Assembly: GCA_945827465.1 (NCBI GenBank)
Contig: CALZOH010000054.1
Coordinates: 1 to 15,590 of the forward strand
Source: an uncultured Prevotellaceae bacterium
GTDB taxonomy: Bacteria; Bacteroidota; Bacteroidia; Bacteroidales; Bacteroidaceae
Direction of reading: 5' to 3'
Length of the DNA: 15,590 bases
Each line of letters opens with the position of its first letter. The first letter of the stretch is position 1. This document shows positions 1-7,922 of the stretch, in pieces. The translations under genes were made by a program, and so were the position numbers. Below the pieces are notes generated by a model, which saw only the letters and a program-made list of their open reading frames with translations, searched no databases and was not told the origin of the DNA.

Positions 1-178
1 GCAAAGTGGCTCATTTTTCCAATTTAGTGGTTTTGCTATGCTGGCAAAGTGGCTCCTTTTTCCAATTTAGTGGTTTTGCTATGCTGGCAAAGTGCCTCCT
101 TTTTCCAATTTAGTGGTTTTGCTATGCTGGCAAAGTGGCTCATTTTTCCAATTTAGTGGTTTTGCTATGCTGGCAAAG
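1..178. repeat. 43-bp direct tandem repeat, four copies, continuing left of the window
   Basis: Four head-to-tail units lie at 1-43, 44-86, 87-129 and 130-172, followed by a 6-base stub of a fifth (GCAAAG, 173-178). The units are identical except at unit position 13 (A in copies 1 and 4, C in copies 2 and 3) and position 9 (C only in copy 3). The period is not a multiple of three, so this is not a coding repeat. Each unit contains AGTGGCTC, TTTTTCC and a second AGTGG. That arrangement resembles the multiple terminal repeats of IS21-family insertion sequences, but no transposase gene is visible, so an IS21 remnant is only an inference. The array is cut by the left edge, so its true copy number is unknown. 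Confidence 0.9.
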
Positions 179-424
179 CTCTTCCTGCTTATCTGTGAGA
201 GCATGTTAACGCTTGAGAAATGTCTACTTCGTTTTATGCAGCGATAATTTCGGATGAATGGATGTCTGCTTCCCGTATCTGAGTATGTTAATTTCTTTAA
301 TATATTCCTGCCGGTTGTGTTTGAATGGCTTTACTGAGCTTGCAGATGATATATTGGCACTTTGTCAGTGATTCCTCGGCGATGATGGTGGTATAACCGA
401 TTGATTTAAAGAATCCGTACTCTG
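179..424. other. intergenic stretch without a supportable gene
   Basis: This lies between the tandem repeats and the operator/promoter of the exporter operon. I found no open frame with a credible start. The - strand is open for about 60 codons ending near 305, but it has no ATG and no family resemblance that I recognise. It could be the decayed flank of a lost gene or mobile element. Confidence 0.5.
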
Positions 425-450
425 AAAGCGTTAAATAATGATAACGCTTT
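425..450. promoter_or_regulatory. 26-bp palindrome, probable operator for the TetR-family repressor
   Basis: A perfect inverted repeat has 9-bp arms, AAAGCGTTA (425-433) and TAACGCTTT (442-450), around an 8-base AT-rich centre. It sits about 60 bases before the TetR start, and its right arm overlaps the expected -33 region of the promoter. TetR-family proteins usually bind such palindromes next to their own gene, so auto-repression of the whole operon is the simplest reading. A terminator is less likely because no T-run follows. Confidence 0.6.
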
Positions 451-479
451 AACGGTATCGAACAGAAAATCTACCTTTG
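448..479 (+). promoter_or_regulatory. Bacteroidota-type promoter of the exporter operon
   Basis: TACCTTTG at 472-479 matches the Bacteroidota -7 consensus TAnnTTTG exactly. A TTTA at 448-451, 20 bases upstream, is a 3-of-4 match to the -33 TTTG. Transcription would start a few bases after 479, giving a leader of roughly 25 bases before the TetR gene. The -33 element overlaps the palindrome at 425-450. Confidence 0.6.
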
Positions 480-509
480 TACTAACAAAATTGTTTAACC
501 AAATTATTT

Positions 510-1154
510 GTGAATATGGACAAGATAGATTCTGCTAAATCCGACACGGAGCAACGTATCTTGCAGGCCGCTGAAGAAGAGTTCTTGCAGAAAGGATTGG
601 AAGGTGCCCGAACGACAACGATTGCCGAGCGGGCGGGAGTGACGCATGCCATGCTGCATTATTATTTTCGTACGAAAGGAATGCTTTTTGAACGCATCAT
701 TTCAGAGAAAATGCAACAGGTCGGAAACATTATGCTCACGGTTTTTGTTTCTGATGACCGGCCATTGATCGATCGAATCAAGCTAGGTGTTGAACAGCAC
801 TTTGATTTTATAGCTGCCCATCCCGATTTACCCCGTTTTGTGATACAAGAAATCTATACGCATCCGGAACGACACGAAATGATGCGGTCACAAATCTCCG
901 GCATTGTCGATCGACTCCTTGGTGATTTGCAACGGCAGATTGACCGGAGTGCTGCAGCCGGCGATATGGCGTGGGTGGATGCTCGCATGCTGTTCCTGGA
1001 CATTATTTCACTCAACATTTTCTCTTTTATCTGTTTCCCGATTATCAAGCCGCTGTTGGGCGAACTTACCGCCGACGAAAAAGGTTTCCTTGAGAAGAGA
1101 AAGGCCGAGAACGTGGCCGTGATCATGAAACGCTTAAAACGGACAGAAGCATGA
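510..1154 (+). CDS. TetR/AcrR-family transcriptional regulator (CecR-like position)
   Basis: This is a DNA-binding repressor of about 212 residues. The N-terminal helix-turn-helix is clear: TTTIAERAGVTHAMLHYYF at about residues 35-53, with the TetR hallmark YYFRTKGMLFE following. The C-terminal ligand-binding part is variable, as usual. The open frame can start at GTG 510 or ATG 516; the ATG is more likely and removes two residues. It is the first gene of the operon and its stop overlaps the next start by ATGA (1151-1154), so regulator and pump are co-transcribed. In E. coli the TetR protein CecR controls the homologous ybhGFSR exporter, which supports local control here through the palindrome at 425-450. 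The inducing ligand is unknown. Confidence 0.9.
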   Translation: MNMDKIDSAKSDTEQRILQAAEEEFLQKGLEGARTTTIAERAGVTHAMLHYYFRTKGMLFERIISEKMQQVGNIMLTVFVSDDRPLIDRIKLGVEQHFDFIAAHPDLPRFVIQEIYTHPERHEMMRSQISGIVDRLLGDLQRQIDRSAAAGDMAWVDARMLFLDIISLNIFSFICFPIIKPLLGELTADEKGFLEKRKAENVAVIMKRLKRTEA

Positions 1155-2434
1155 AGACGATATTGCTGACCCTGATGTTCGCTGCTATGGGCCTGACGTT
1201 GGCTGCCCAGCATGTGACTTTGGACGAGTGCATCAAAAAGGCACATGACAATTATCCTCTGATCAAAAAATACGAACTGATCGAGCGAACGGCAGCTATC
1301 GATCTGTCTGACATCAGTAAGTCGTGGCTGCCACAGATCGGGGTATATGCCCAAAGCACCGTCCAAAATAAAGTTCCTAATTTCCCTGACGATATGCGCT
1401 CCATGTTATCCGCTTCGGGAATAGACCTGAAAGGCATGCGTGAAGACCAATATAAAGTAGGTGTAGATGTGAACCAAACGGTATGGGACGGTGGAAAGAC
1501 CAAAGCAGACCGTGATGTGGCGCAATCGGATGCTCAGGTGAAGAAGGCAGCCACTGATGTGAACCTATATGCCGTCAGAGAACGGGTGCAAGACCTCTAT
1601 TTCGCCGTATTGCTGACTGAAGCGCAGGTGGAACAAACCCGATTGACGGCAAAATTGCTCCAAAAGAATCTCGATAAGCTTCGCTCCATGCTTGCCCATG
1701 GTACGGCCACGCAGAGCGATGCCGATGTAGTGGAAGCAGAATATCTGACGGTGTCGCAGAACATCCTCCGATTGCAGAATAATGCCCGGAGTTATCGGCA
1801 GATGCTGGAGGTTTTCACCGGTATGTCGCTGGAAGACAAGACGCTTGTATGTCCTCCGGCAGAAATGCCCTCTAATTTGCAGCCCGACCGTCCTGAACTG
1901 TCGCACTTTGAGGCTGAACTGGCTAAAATAGAAAGTCTGCGCCGACAAATCAACGTGAGCACCCTGCCGAAAATCGGACTTTTCGCCCAAGCATACTATG
2001 GCTATCCCGGTTATGACTATTTTAAGAGCATGACATCGCGTGACTGGACTATCAATGCAATGGCAGGCATCAAGATTACCTATTCAATCGATGCGTTTTA
2101 TACCAAAAAGAACAAGCAGAACAAGTTGTCGCTGGCCGGTAACGGCATTGAGGTTTCAAAAGATGTCTTCCTGTTCAACAATAGGCTGACCTCTATCCAG
2201 CAACAGTCGGAAATCAGCCGCCAGCAAGCCGTATTGGCCGAAGACGCAAGGATTGTGGAGCTTCGCACATCCGTTCGGAAAGCAGCAGAATCGCGTCTGG
2301 CCAACGGTGTAATCGATACTACCGACCTCTTGGGCAAAATCACCGATGAGCTGACCGCTTCCATTCATGCGGCATATCACCAAATAGAACTCGTTAAAAC
2401 CATTTACCAACTGAAATATACTCTCAACAGATGA
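1151..2434 (+). CDS. TolC-family outer-membrane efflux protein
   Basis: This is the outer-membrane channel of a tripartite exporter, 427 residues, normal for the family. The signal peptide MKTILLTLMFAAMGLTLAAQ is followed directly by VTLDECIKKAHDNYPLIKK, the typical opening helix of TolC-like proteins. Two helical hairpin regions follow, at roughly residues 110-220 and 330-425, rich in Ala, Gln and charged heptads. Between them lie beta-strand segments such as LPKIGLFAQAYYGYPGYDYF (about 273-292). The start overlaps the TetR stop by ATGA, and its own stop overlaps the adaptor start by ATGA. Trimeric insertion in the outer membrane and docking to the HlyD-like adaptor are inferred from the family. 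The operon carrying its own channel differs from E. coli ybhGFSR, which has none. Confidence 0.92.
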   Translation: MKTILLTLMFAAMGLTLAAQHVTLDECIKKAHDNYPLIKKYELIERTAAIDLSDISKSWLPQIGVYAQSTVQNKVPNFPDDMRSMLSASGIDLKGMREDQYKVGVDVNQTVWDGGKTKADRDVAQSDAQVKKAATDVNLYAVRERVQDLYFAVLLTEAQVEQTRLTAKLLQKNLDKLRSMLAHGTATQSDADVVEAEYLTVSQNILRLQNNARSYRQMLEVFTGMSLEDKTLVCPPAEMPSNLQPDRPELSHFEAELAKIESLRRQINVSTLPKIGLFAQAYYGYPGYDYFKSMTSRDWTINAMAGIKITYSIDAFYTKKNKQNKLSLAGNGIEVSKDVFLFNNRLTSIQQQSEISRQQAVLAEDARIVELRTSVRKAAESRLANGVIDTTDLLGKITDELTASIHAAYHQIELVKTIYQLKYTLNR

Positions 2435-3327
2435 AAAAGATGAAAAACTTCCTGATAGCAACCCTTGCGGCCGCGATGTTAGTGGCCTGTAACTCCGGCA
2501 CAACCTATGACGCAACCGGCATATTTGAAGCAACCACCGTAACAGTCTCTGCCGAGGCTTCCGGAAAGATCCTGTCGCTCGACATAGAAGAAGGCGACAC
2601 GCTGGCCAAGCATGATTTAGTGGGAACCATCGATACCGTGGCCCTCGTACTGCGGCGTAAGCAGCTACAAAGCCAAATAGCGTCGTTGGAAAGTTCTCGT
2701 CCTGACATCGCACGACAAATCGAAAGTCTGAGGCAACAGATTGCGCAGCAGCGCACAGAGTGCGAACGTGTCAAGAACCTGCTCAAAGACGGTGCAGCCA
2801 CCCGAAAACAGGCCGATGATGCCGATGCCCTGCTCAAAATATTGACTGGACAACTGGAAGCAATGCTTTCTACCTTGAACAAAAACACTACTTCCATCAA
2901 CGAAAATGCCATGTCAATCAATTATCAGATAGAACAAATCAACGATCAGATCAATAAATGCCGTATCATGGCACCTATCGCCGGTACGGTACTGACAAAA
3001 TATGCCGAAGCGAAAGAGTATGCCACCACCGGCAGGCAATTATTTCGGATGGCCAACATGAACGAAGTTTATCTGAGAGCTTATTTCACCTCAACACAGC
3101 TCTCATCGCTGCGCCTGGGGCAGCAAGTCACCGTGGTGGCCGACTTCGGAGGAGATCGGCAGTATGAATATCCGGGTGAAATCAGTTGGATCGCCGAAGA
3201 AAGTGAATTTACTCCCAAGTCAATACAGACTAACGACTCGCGCGCAGACTTGGTTTACGCCGTAAAAATCACTGTCAAGAACGATGGCAGGTTGAAGTTG
3301 GGCATGTATGGAGGTGTCAAACTATGA
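2431..3327 (+). CDS. HlyD-family periplasmic adaptor, predicted lipoprotein (YbhG-like)
   Basis: This is the membrane-fusion protein that bridges the inner-membrane ABC transporter and the outer-membrane channel, 298 residues. The N-terminus MKKMKNFLIATLAAAMLVAC ends in a lipobox-like LVAC, so Cys20 is a probable lipidation site; an uncleaved anchor is the alternative. A biotinyl-lipoyl-like half-motif follows (about residues 34-65, with SAEASGKILSLDIEEGDTL). A long coiled-coil hairpin spans about 75-175, rich in Gln, Glu and Leu. The second lipoyl half (RIMAPIAGTVLTKYAEAKEY) and a beta-barrel region to the end come after it. Domain order and length match YbhG/EmrA-type adaptors. It overlaps both neighbours by ATGA. 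Confidence 0.9.
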   Translation: MKKMKNFLIATLAAAMLVACNSGTTYDATGIFEATTVTVSAEASGKILSLDIEEGDTLAKHDLVGTIDTVALVLRRKQLQSQIASLESSRPDIARQIESLRQQIAQQRTECERVKNLLKDGAATRKQADDADALLKILTGQLEAMLSTLNKNTTSINENAMSINYQIEQINDQINKCRIMAPIAGTVLTKYAEAKEYATTGRQLFRMANMNEVYLRAYFTSTQLSSLRLGQQVTVVADFGGDRQYEYPGEISWIAEESEFTPKSIQTNDSRADLVYAVKITVKNDGRLKLGMYGGVKL

Positions 3328-4232
3328 ATGCAATAGAAATCAACGGAGTTTCTAAGTCGTATGGAGCCGTTCAGGCCCTTGACCAGGTGACATTGTCGGT
3401 TCACGAAGCCGAATTATTCGGTCTGATCGGGCCGGATGGGGCCGGCAAGACAACTTTATTCCGTATTCTCACCACATTGCTGAATGCGGATCGGGGAACA
3501 GCCTCGGTGACAGGCTTGGATGTGCGTCGCAACTACCGCGACATTCGTCGTGTCGTGGGATATATGCCCGGTCGCTTCTCGTTATATCCTGATTTGTCGG
3601 TAGAAGAGAATCTGAAGTTCTTCGCAGCCTTGTTTGGTGTGGATGTACACACTAACTACGGACTCATAGCGCCTATTTACCGGCAAATTGAGCCTTTCGC
3701 CCAACGTCGAGCCGGAAAACTCTCCGGAGGAATGAAGCAAAAGTTGGCTTTATGCTGTGCGCTGATTCATCAACCGGCTGTGTTGTTTCTGGACGAGCCA
3801 ACCACAGGAGTGGATGCCGTCTCAAGGAGTGAGTTCTGGCAGATGTTGGCCGGACTGAAGGCCCAAGGCATCACGATTTTTGTATCGACGCCCTATATGG
3901 ACGAAGCACAGTTGTGCGATCGGGTGGCCCTCATGGATAAGGGGCATCTGTTGGCCGTGGATCAGCCGTTGAAACTTGCTGAAAGCTACGGAACGCGTCT
4001 CTATGCTGCCTCGGCACGCGAGATGTGGCCCTTGATGCAGGCCTTGAGAGGGATGTCGCAGGTGGAAGATTGCTATACCTTTGGCGAGGCACATCATGTG
4101 GTGCTGAAACAGGGGACTGAACCCGAGGCCGTAGTTGAAGATTTGGAGCGAAGCGGCCTTCACGATGTGAAGATATTGCCTGCTCGTGGAAACATTGAGG
4201 ATTTGTTCATCAAATTAATGCGCCATGGATAG
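3324..4232 (+). CDS. ABC transporter ATPase 1 (YbhF N-half-like), lacking Q-loop Gln and H-loop His
   Basis: This is a nucleotide-binding subunit of 302 residues, longer than the usual 230-250 because of a C-terminal extension after about residue 215. Walker A is GPDGAGKTT (36-44), the signature is LSGGMKQ (133-139) and Walker B is VLFLDEPT (153-160, Glu158). Two positions are unusual. The Q-loop reads YMPGRFSLY, with Gly83 where Gln is expected. The switch region reads VSTPYMDEA, with Pro190 in place of the H-loop His. Its own Walker A site is therefore probably poor at hydrolysis, while its intact signature can serve the partner. It resembles the first half of the tandem ATPase YbhF. The start overlaps the adaptor by ATGA, and ATPase 2 begins within its last 8 bases. 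Confidence 0.92.
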   Translation: MNAIEINGVSKSYGAVQALDQVTLSVHEAELFGLIGPDGAGKTTLFRILTTLLNADRGTASVTGLDVRRNYRDIRRVVGYMPGRFSLYPDLSVEENLKFFAALFGVDVHTNYGLIAPIYRQIEPFAQRRAGKLSGGMKQKLALCCALIHQPAVLFLDEPTTGVDAVSRSEFWQMLAGLKAQGITIFVSTPYMDEAQLCDRVALMDKGHLLAVDQPLKLAESYGTRLYAASAREMWPLMQALRGMSQVEDCYTFGEAHHVVLKQGTEPEAVVEDLERSGLHDVKILPARGNIEDLFIKLMRHG

Positions 4233-4974
4233 GAATGACCGTCTTGCCATCTCGGTGAAGGGATTGACCAAACGATTTGGAGCCTTCACGGCCGTCGATC
4301 ACATCACGTTTGACGTGGCCGGAGGCGAAATCTTCGGCTTTTTAGGGGCTAATGGTGCCGGCAAGACCACTGCCATGCGCATGTTATGCGGTTTGAGCTT
4401 TCCGACGGAAGGTAAAGGATGGGTGGCAGGCTTTGATATCATGAAGCAGAGCGAGCAAATCAAGAAGCACATCGGATATATGAGCCAACGGTTTTCTCTG
4501 TATGACGATTTAACCGTTGTTGAAAACATGCGACTGTTTGCCGGAATCTATGGAATGAAGACTTCCGATGCAAAATTACGTATCGACGAACTGCTCAGCC
4601 AACTGCACTTCGGGCAGGAACGCCACGCAATAGTCGGTAGTCTGCCTCTCGGGTGGAAGCAGAAGCTCTCGTTCTCTGTGGCAACCATTCATCGCCCCGA
4701 AATACTCTTTCTGGACGAGCCGACAGGCGGTGTTGACCCCATCACAAGGCGTCAGTTTTGGGAGTTAATCTATTCTTCCGTGAACGAAGGCATGACCGTG
4801 TTTGTCACCACACATTATATGGACGAAGCAGAATACTGCAACCGTCTGTCGGTGATGGTTGACGGGCAGATCAAGGCTCTCAATACACCCAAAGAACTCA
4901 AATTGCAGTATGGAGTGGACACTATGGACGAGGTGTTTCGCAGAATTGCACGAGGTGCGACACGTTCAGAATAA
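4225..4974 (+). CDS. ABC transporter ATPase 2 (YbhF C-half-like), degenerate signature
   Basis: This is the second nucleotide-binding subunit, 249 residues. Walker A is GANGAGKTT (41-49). The Q-loop Gln88 is in YMSQRFSLY, Walker B is ILFLDEPT (160-167) and the H-loop His197 is in TTHYMDEA. The signature is degenerate: LPLGWKQ (140-146) replaces LSGGxxQ. This is the mirror image of the preceding ATPase. In the head-to-tail dimer this Walker A pairs with the intact LSGGMKQ of ATPase 1 to form the active site. The other site combines the weak halves. The pairing is inferred from known ABC dimer geometry. It overlaps ATPase 1 by 8 bases (ATGGATAG) and ends 16 bases before the first permease. Confidence 0.93.
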   Translation: MDRNDRLAISVKGLTKRFGAFTAVDHITFDVAGGEIFGFLGANGAGKTTAMRMLCGLSFPTEGKGWVAGFDIMKQSEQIKKHIGYMSQRFSLYDDLTVVENMRLFAGIYGMKTSDAKLRIDELLSQLHFGQERHAIVGSLPLGWKQKLSFSVATIHRPEILFLDEPTGGVDPITRRQFWELIYSSVNEGMTVFVTTHYMDEAEYCNRLSVMVDGQIKALNTPKELKLQYGVDTMDEVFRRIARGATRSE

Positions 4975-4990
4975 TTTTTTAGCTACTGAT

Positions 4991-6049
4991 ATGAGATCAT
5001 ATATCATCTTTATAAGAAAAGAAATGCTTCACATCTTGCGCGACTCGCGTACGATGGTCATCGTACTGCTGATTCCTGTCATATTGATGTTTCTGTTCGG
5101 TTTTGCCATATCTACTGAGGTGAATAATGTCAATGTGGTAGCCGTTGCACCTGTACAGAACGATTACATAAGGGGTGTCTTGTCGCGCATCAGTGAAAAT
5201 CAATACATGACATTCAAAGGATGTATTGCTCCTAAAGACATTGACGCCACGCTCAGACAAAGCCGGGCCGATGCGGTGATGGTATTTAATCATGATAGGC
5301 CTGTGCCCAAGATCGAACTGATCATGGATGCTTCCAACACGACGGTTGCGCAGTCGGCGGCAGCCTGTTTGCGCGGCATCATTGCGTCTGAAGGAGGGGG
5401 GATGACAGAGTTTGTCACGATGAGAATGCTCTACAATCCTCAAATGAAGAGTTCCTACAACTTTGTTCCGGGCATAATGGGGATGCTTTTCATCCTGATA
5501 TGCGCCATGATGACCTCTGTGTCGATTGTGCGAGAGAAAGAAACCGGAACAATGGAGGTGCTGCTTGTCTCGCCGGTTCGTCCCATGCACGTCATCATCA
5601 CAAAACTGGTGCCCTATTTCGTGTTGTCGTGTGTCGTACTGGCTGCCATCTTGCTGATAGCCTATGGTCTGCTTGGATTGCCGCTTTCGGCCACGGTGTT
5701 AAACGTTGTTTGGGTGTCATTACTCTATATTCTGCTGTCGTTAGCTCTCGGTATTCTGATTTCAACCATGACCGAACGTCAGGTAACGGCTCTTTTGGTG
5801 TCGGCGATGCTTTTCATGTTGCCGGTCATCATGTTGTCGGGCATGCTTTTCCCTATCGAGAACATGCCGGAAGTGTTGCAATGGGTATCGTACCTGGTGC
5901 CGGCCCGATGGTATATCGATACTATGCGCAAATTGATGATAGAACAATTGCCAGTCAGTGGTGTGTGGGAAAATATCATGGTCATGGGCGGTATGACGCT
6001 CCTGATTGTAATCATAGCCATTCGTAAGTTCAACGATCAACTCGAATAA
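4991..6049 (+). CDS. ABC-2 type permease 1 (YbhS/YbhR-like)
   Basis: This is an inner-membrane subunit of the exporter. I start it at ATG 4991 (MRSYIIFIRKEMLHILRDSR), giving 352 residues. A longer open frame from 4859 would run inside ATPase 2 and lacks the family N-terminus. The topology is that of the ABC-2 family. One membrane segment lies at about residues 22-42 (VIVLLIPVILMFLFGF), followed by a periplasmic domain to about 160 and then five more hydrophobic segments to the C-terminus. The motif VREKETGTMEVLLVSPVRP (about 179-197) is the conserved cytoplasmic coupling element of this family. It probably forms a heterodimer with the next permease, which follows after 3 bases. Confidence 0.92.
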   Translation: MRSYIIFIRKEMLHILRDSRTMVIVLLIPVILMFLFGFAISTEVNNVNVVAVAPVQNDYIRGVLSRISENQYMTFKGCIAPKDIDATLRQSRADAVMVFNHDRPVPKIELIMDASNTTVAQSAAACLRGIIASEGGGMTEFVTMRMLYNPQMKSSYNFVPGIMGMLFILICAMMTSVSIVREKETGTMEVLLVSPVRPMHVIITKLVPYFVLSCVVLAAILLIAYGLLGLPLSATVLNVVWVSLLYILLSLALGILISTMTERQVTALLVSAMLFMLPVIMLSGMLFPIENMPEVLQWVSYLVPARWYIDTMRKLMIEQLPVSGVWENIMVMGGMTLLIVIIAIRKFNDQLE

Positions 6050-6052
6050 GTC

Positions 6053-7156
6053 ATGAAAACGTTGTTGGTATTATTGCGGAAAGAGTTCATTCAGTTTAGG
6101 CGTAACAAGTTTATGCCCAAATTGGTGGTGATGTTCCCGATGATGGCGATGCTCGTCATTCCTTTGGTTACCACCATGGACGTAAAGAACGTAAATGTGG
6201 CGGTGGTGGATGCTGACAAGTCTGAAATCTCTCGCCGCATCGTGTCGGACATGCAGGCATCTCCCTATCTGAGGCTGTCGCTCTATGCCGAGACCTATCA
6301 TGAGGCATTAGATGCCGTTGAAAAAGGAGCGGCAGACGTTATTTTGCTTCTACCGACCGATTACGAAAAAAAACTGGTGAGCGGTCATGCTCCATCCATC
6401 TCTGTTCACGCCAACGGAGTGAATGCTACAAAAGGACAACTCGGTGCGCAATATCTTTCACAGGCTGTGACGCAGACATTGATCAAACTGAAAAGGGAGC
6501 GAGGCATCGTTCTGCCCCGGGAAAACATCTACGTTCAGAACAGGTATAATCCCACGCTCGATTACAGGATCTACATGATTCCGGCTTTGATGGTTATTCT
6601 CGTGATTATGATCTGCGGATTTTTGCCGGCACTCAATTTAGTGGGAGAAAAAGAGTCGGGAACCATCGAGCAGATCAATGTTTCGCCGGTGAGTCGTGTA
6701 ACGTTTACGTTGTCAAAGCTGATTCCTTATTGGATAATCGGTCTGATGGTGTTGACATTCGCCATGACGATAGCATGGTTGGCTTATGGGCTTGTTCCGA
6801 CAGGTTCTTTACTGACAATCTATGCTGCCACGTTGCTTTTCAGTTTCGTCATGTCGGGATTCGGAGTCGCCGTGGCCAATTGTTCGTCTACCATGCAGCA
6901 GAGTATGTATGTCATGTTTTTCTTTATCGTCATTTTCCAACTTATGAGTGGATTGATGACGCCCATTGACTCCATGCCACAATGGGCACAATACATCACT
7001 TATCTGGTGCCACCGCGTTATTTTATCGAAATCATGCGTGCCGTCTATCTGAAAGGCTCTGCGATGCAGGATTTGTGGCCTGAATTTGTCGTGTTAGCCG
7101 TTATTGCGGCAGTCATGAGCCTGATAGCCATGTTGACCTATAAAAAACAGAGCTGA
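6053..7156 (+). CDS. ABC-2 type permease 2 (YbhR/YbhS-like)
   Basis: This is the second inner-membrane subunit, 367 residues, starting MKTLLVLLRKEFIQFRRNKF. It has the same architecture as permease 1. There is one N-terminal membrane segment (about residues 25-41), a periplasmic domain to about 170, and then hydrophobic segments from about 175 to the end. The coupling motif GEKESGTIEQINVSPVSR is at about 199-216. The late motif LVPPRYFIEIMRAVYLKG matches the equivalent LVPARWYIDTMRKLMIE of permease 1, showing that they are paralogous partners. It is the last gene of the operon. The next gene is convergent, and 54 bases separate the two stop codons, with no convincing terminator. Confidence 0.92.
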   Translation: MKTLLVLLRKEFIQFRRNKFMPKLVVMFPMMAMLVIPLVTTMDVKNVNVAVVDADKSEISRRIVSDMQASPYLRLSLYAETYHEALDAVEKGAADVILLLPTDYEKKLVSGHAPSISVHANGVNATKGQLGAQYLSQAVTQTLIKLKRERGIVLPRENIYVQNRYNPTLDYRIYMIPALMVILVIMICGFLPALNLVGEKESGTIEQINVSPVSRVTFTLSKLIPYWIIGLMVLTFAMTIAWLAYGLVPTGSLLTIYAATLLFSFVMSGFGVAVANCSSTMQQSMYVMFFFIVIFQLMSGLMTPIDSMPQWAQYITYLVPPRYFIEIMRAVYLKGSAMQDLWPEFVVLAVIAAVMSLIAMLTYKKQS

Positions 7157-7210
7157 GCGAAGGCTGCGGAAGCAGTGGGAGGTTGGTTGACGAGGTCAGA
7201 TGGTCCTCAT

Positions 7211-7873
7211 CTACAGTTTTTCGCCGTAGCACAGGTCGCCGGCATCTCCAAGACCGGGCACGATGTACTTGTGCTCGTTGAGATGGGAGTCAATGGCGGC
7301 GCACCAGATGGTGGTTCGGTCTTCGGGAAGACTGCGCTTGATGGTTTCAATGCCTATTGGGGTGGCAATCACACTGGCCACATGGATGTGTTCGGGATTT
7401 CCTGCCTTCTCAATGAAGGCACGATAGGCCAATTCCATACTTCCTCCGGTGGCAAGCATGGGATCGGCAATAATCAGTGTCTTCCCTTCCAGTCGAGGTG
7501 TTGCCATGTATTCCACGTTAATACCTACTTCCGTTTGTACGGCATCAGTGTAGGTGCGGTAGGCACTGATAAAGGCGCATTCGGCATGATCGAAGACGTC
7601 GAGAAAGCCTTGGTGGAGCGGAAGTCCGGCTCGGAAGATGGTGGAAAGGACCAATTGGTTGGTAAATAGGTTTACTTGGGTTTTGGCCAAGGGTGTTTCG
7701 ATTTCACTTGGAACATATTGGAAGGTTTTACTGATTTCGTAAGCCATCAATTGGCCTATTCGGCGGATGTTATTGCGAAACAGAAGAGGATTGGTCTGAT
7801 AATCGACGCTGCGAAGTTCTGCGAGAAAGTGATGGATGACTGAATCAGTGGAACTGAGATTGATAATCTGCAT
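7211..7873 (-). CDS. upp: uracil phosphoribosyltransferase
   Basis: This salvage enzyme makes UMP from uracil and PRPP in the cytoplasm; 220 residues, close to the usual 208-220. The PRPP-binding loop is visible as IIADPMLATGGSM (about residues 134-146). The uracil-binding C-terminal motif YIVPGLGDAGDLCYG (about 203-217) is intact, as is the flexible-arm region STIFRAGLP (about 77-85). The start ATG at 7873 gives MQIINLSSTDSVIHHFLAELR, which matches the family N-terminus. It lies 49 bases downstream of the carboxypeptidase gene on the same strand, so co-transcription is possible. I saw no clear Bacteroidota promoter in the gap. It converges on the exporter operon. Confidence 0.96.
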   Translation of the reverse strand: MQIINLSSTDSVIHHFLAELRSVDYQTNPLLFRNNIRRIGQLMAYEISKTFQYVPSEIETPLAKTQVNLFTNQLVLSTIFRAGLPLHQGFLDVFDHAECAFISAYRTYTDAVQTEVGINVEYMATPRLEGKTLIIADPMLATGGSMELAYRAFIEKAGNPEHIHVASVIATPIGIETIKRSLPEDRTTIWCAAIDSHLNEHKYIVPGLGDAGDLCYGEKL

Positions 7874-7922
7874 GATATTGTATGATTGGAGTTAAAGGAG
7901 GTAACTATTTCAAAAGGTGAGT

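Noticed and set aside
300..472. A - strand frame open for about 60 codons (containing YGFFKSIGYTTIIAEESL), ending at a TAA near 305
   Set aside because: It has no ATG, covers the palindrome and promoter, and matches no family I recognise. At most it is a gene remnant.
4859..4990. An upstream extension of the first permease reading frame
   Set aside because: It lies inside ATPase 2 in another frame, and the family N-terminus (RSYIIFIRKEMLHILRDSR) begins at 4991.
7189..7211. An imperfect hairpin (GACGAGG / CCTCATC) between the convergent exporter operon and upp
   Set aside because: It has one mismatch or wobble pair, a 9-base loop and no T-run on either strand, so I do not call it a terminator.
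7175..7669. A 164-codon + strand open frame opposite upp
   Set aside because: The upp protein on the - strand has full family motifs. The + strand frame is low-complexity, Gly-rich shadow sequence.
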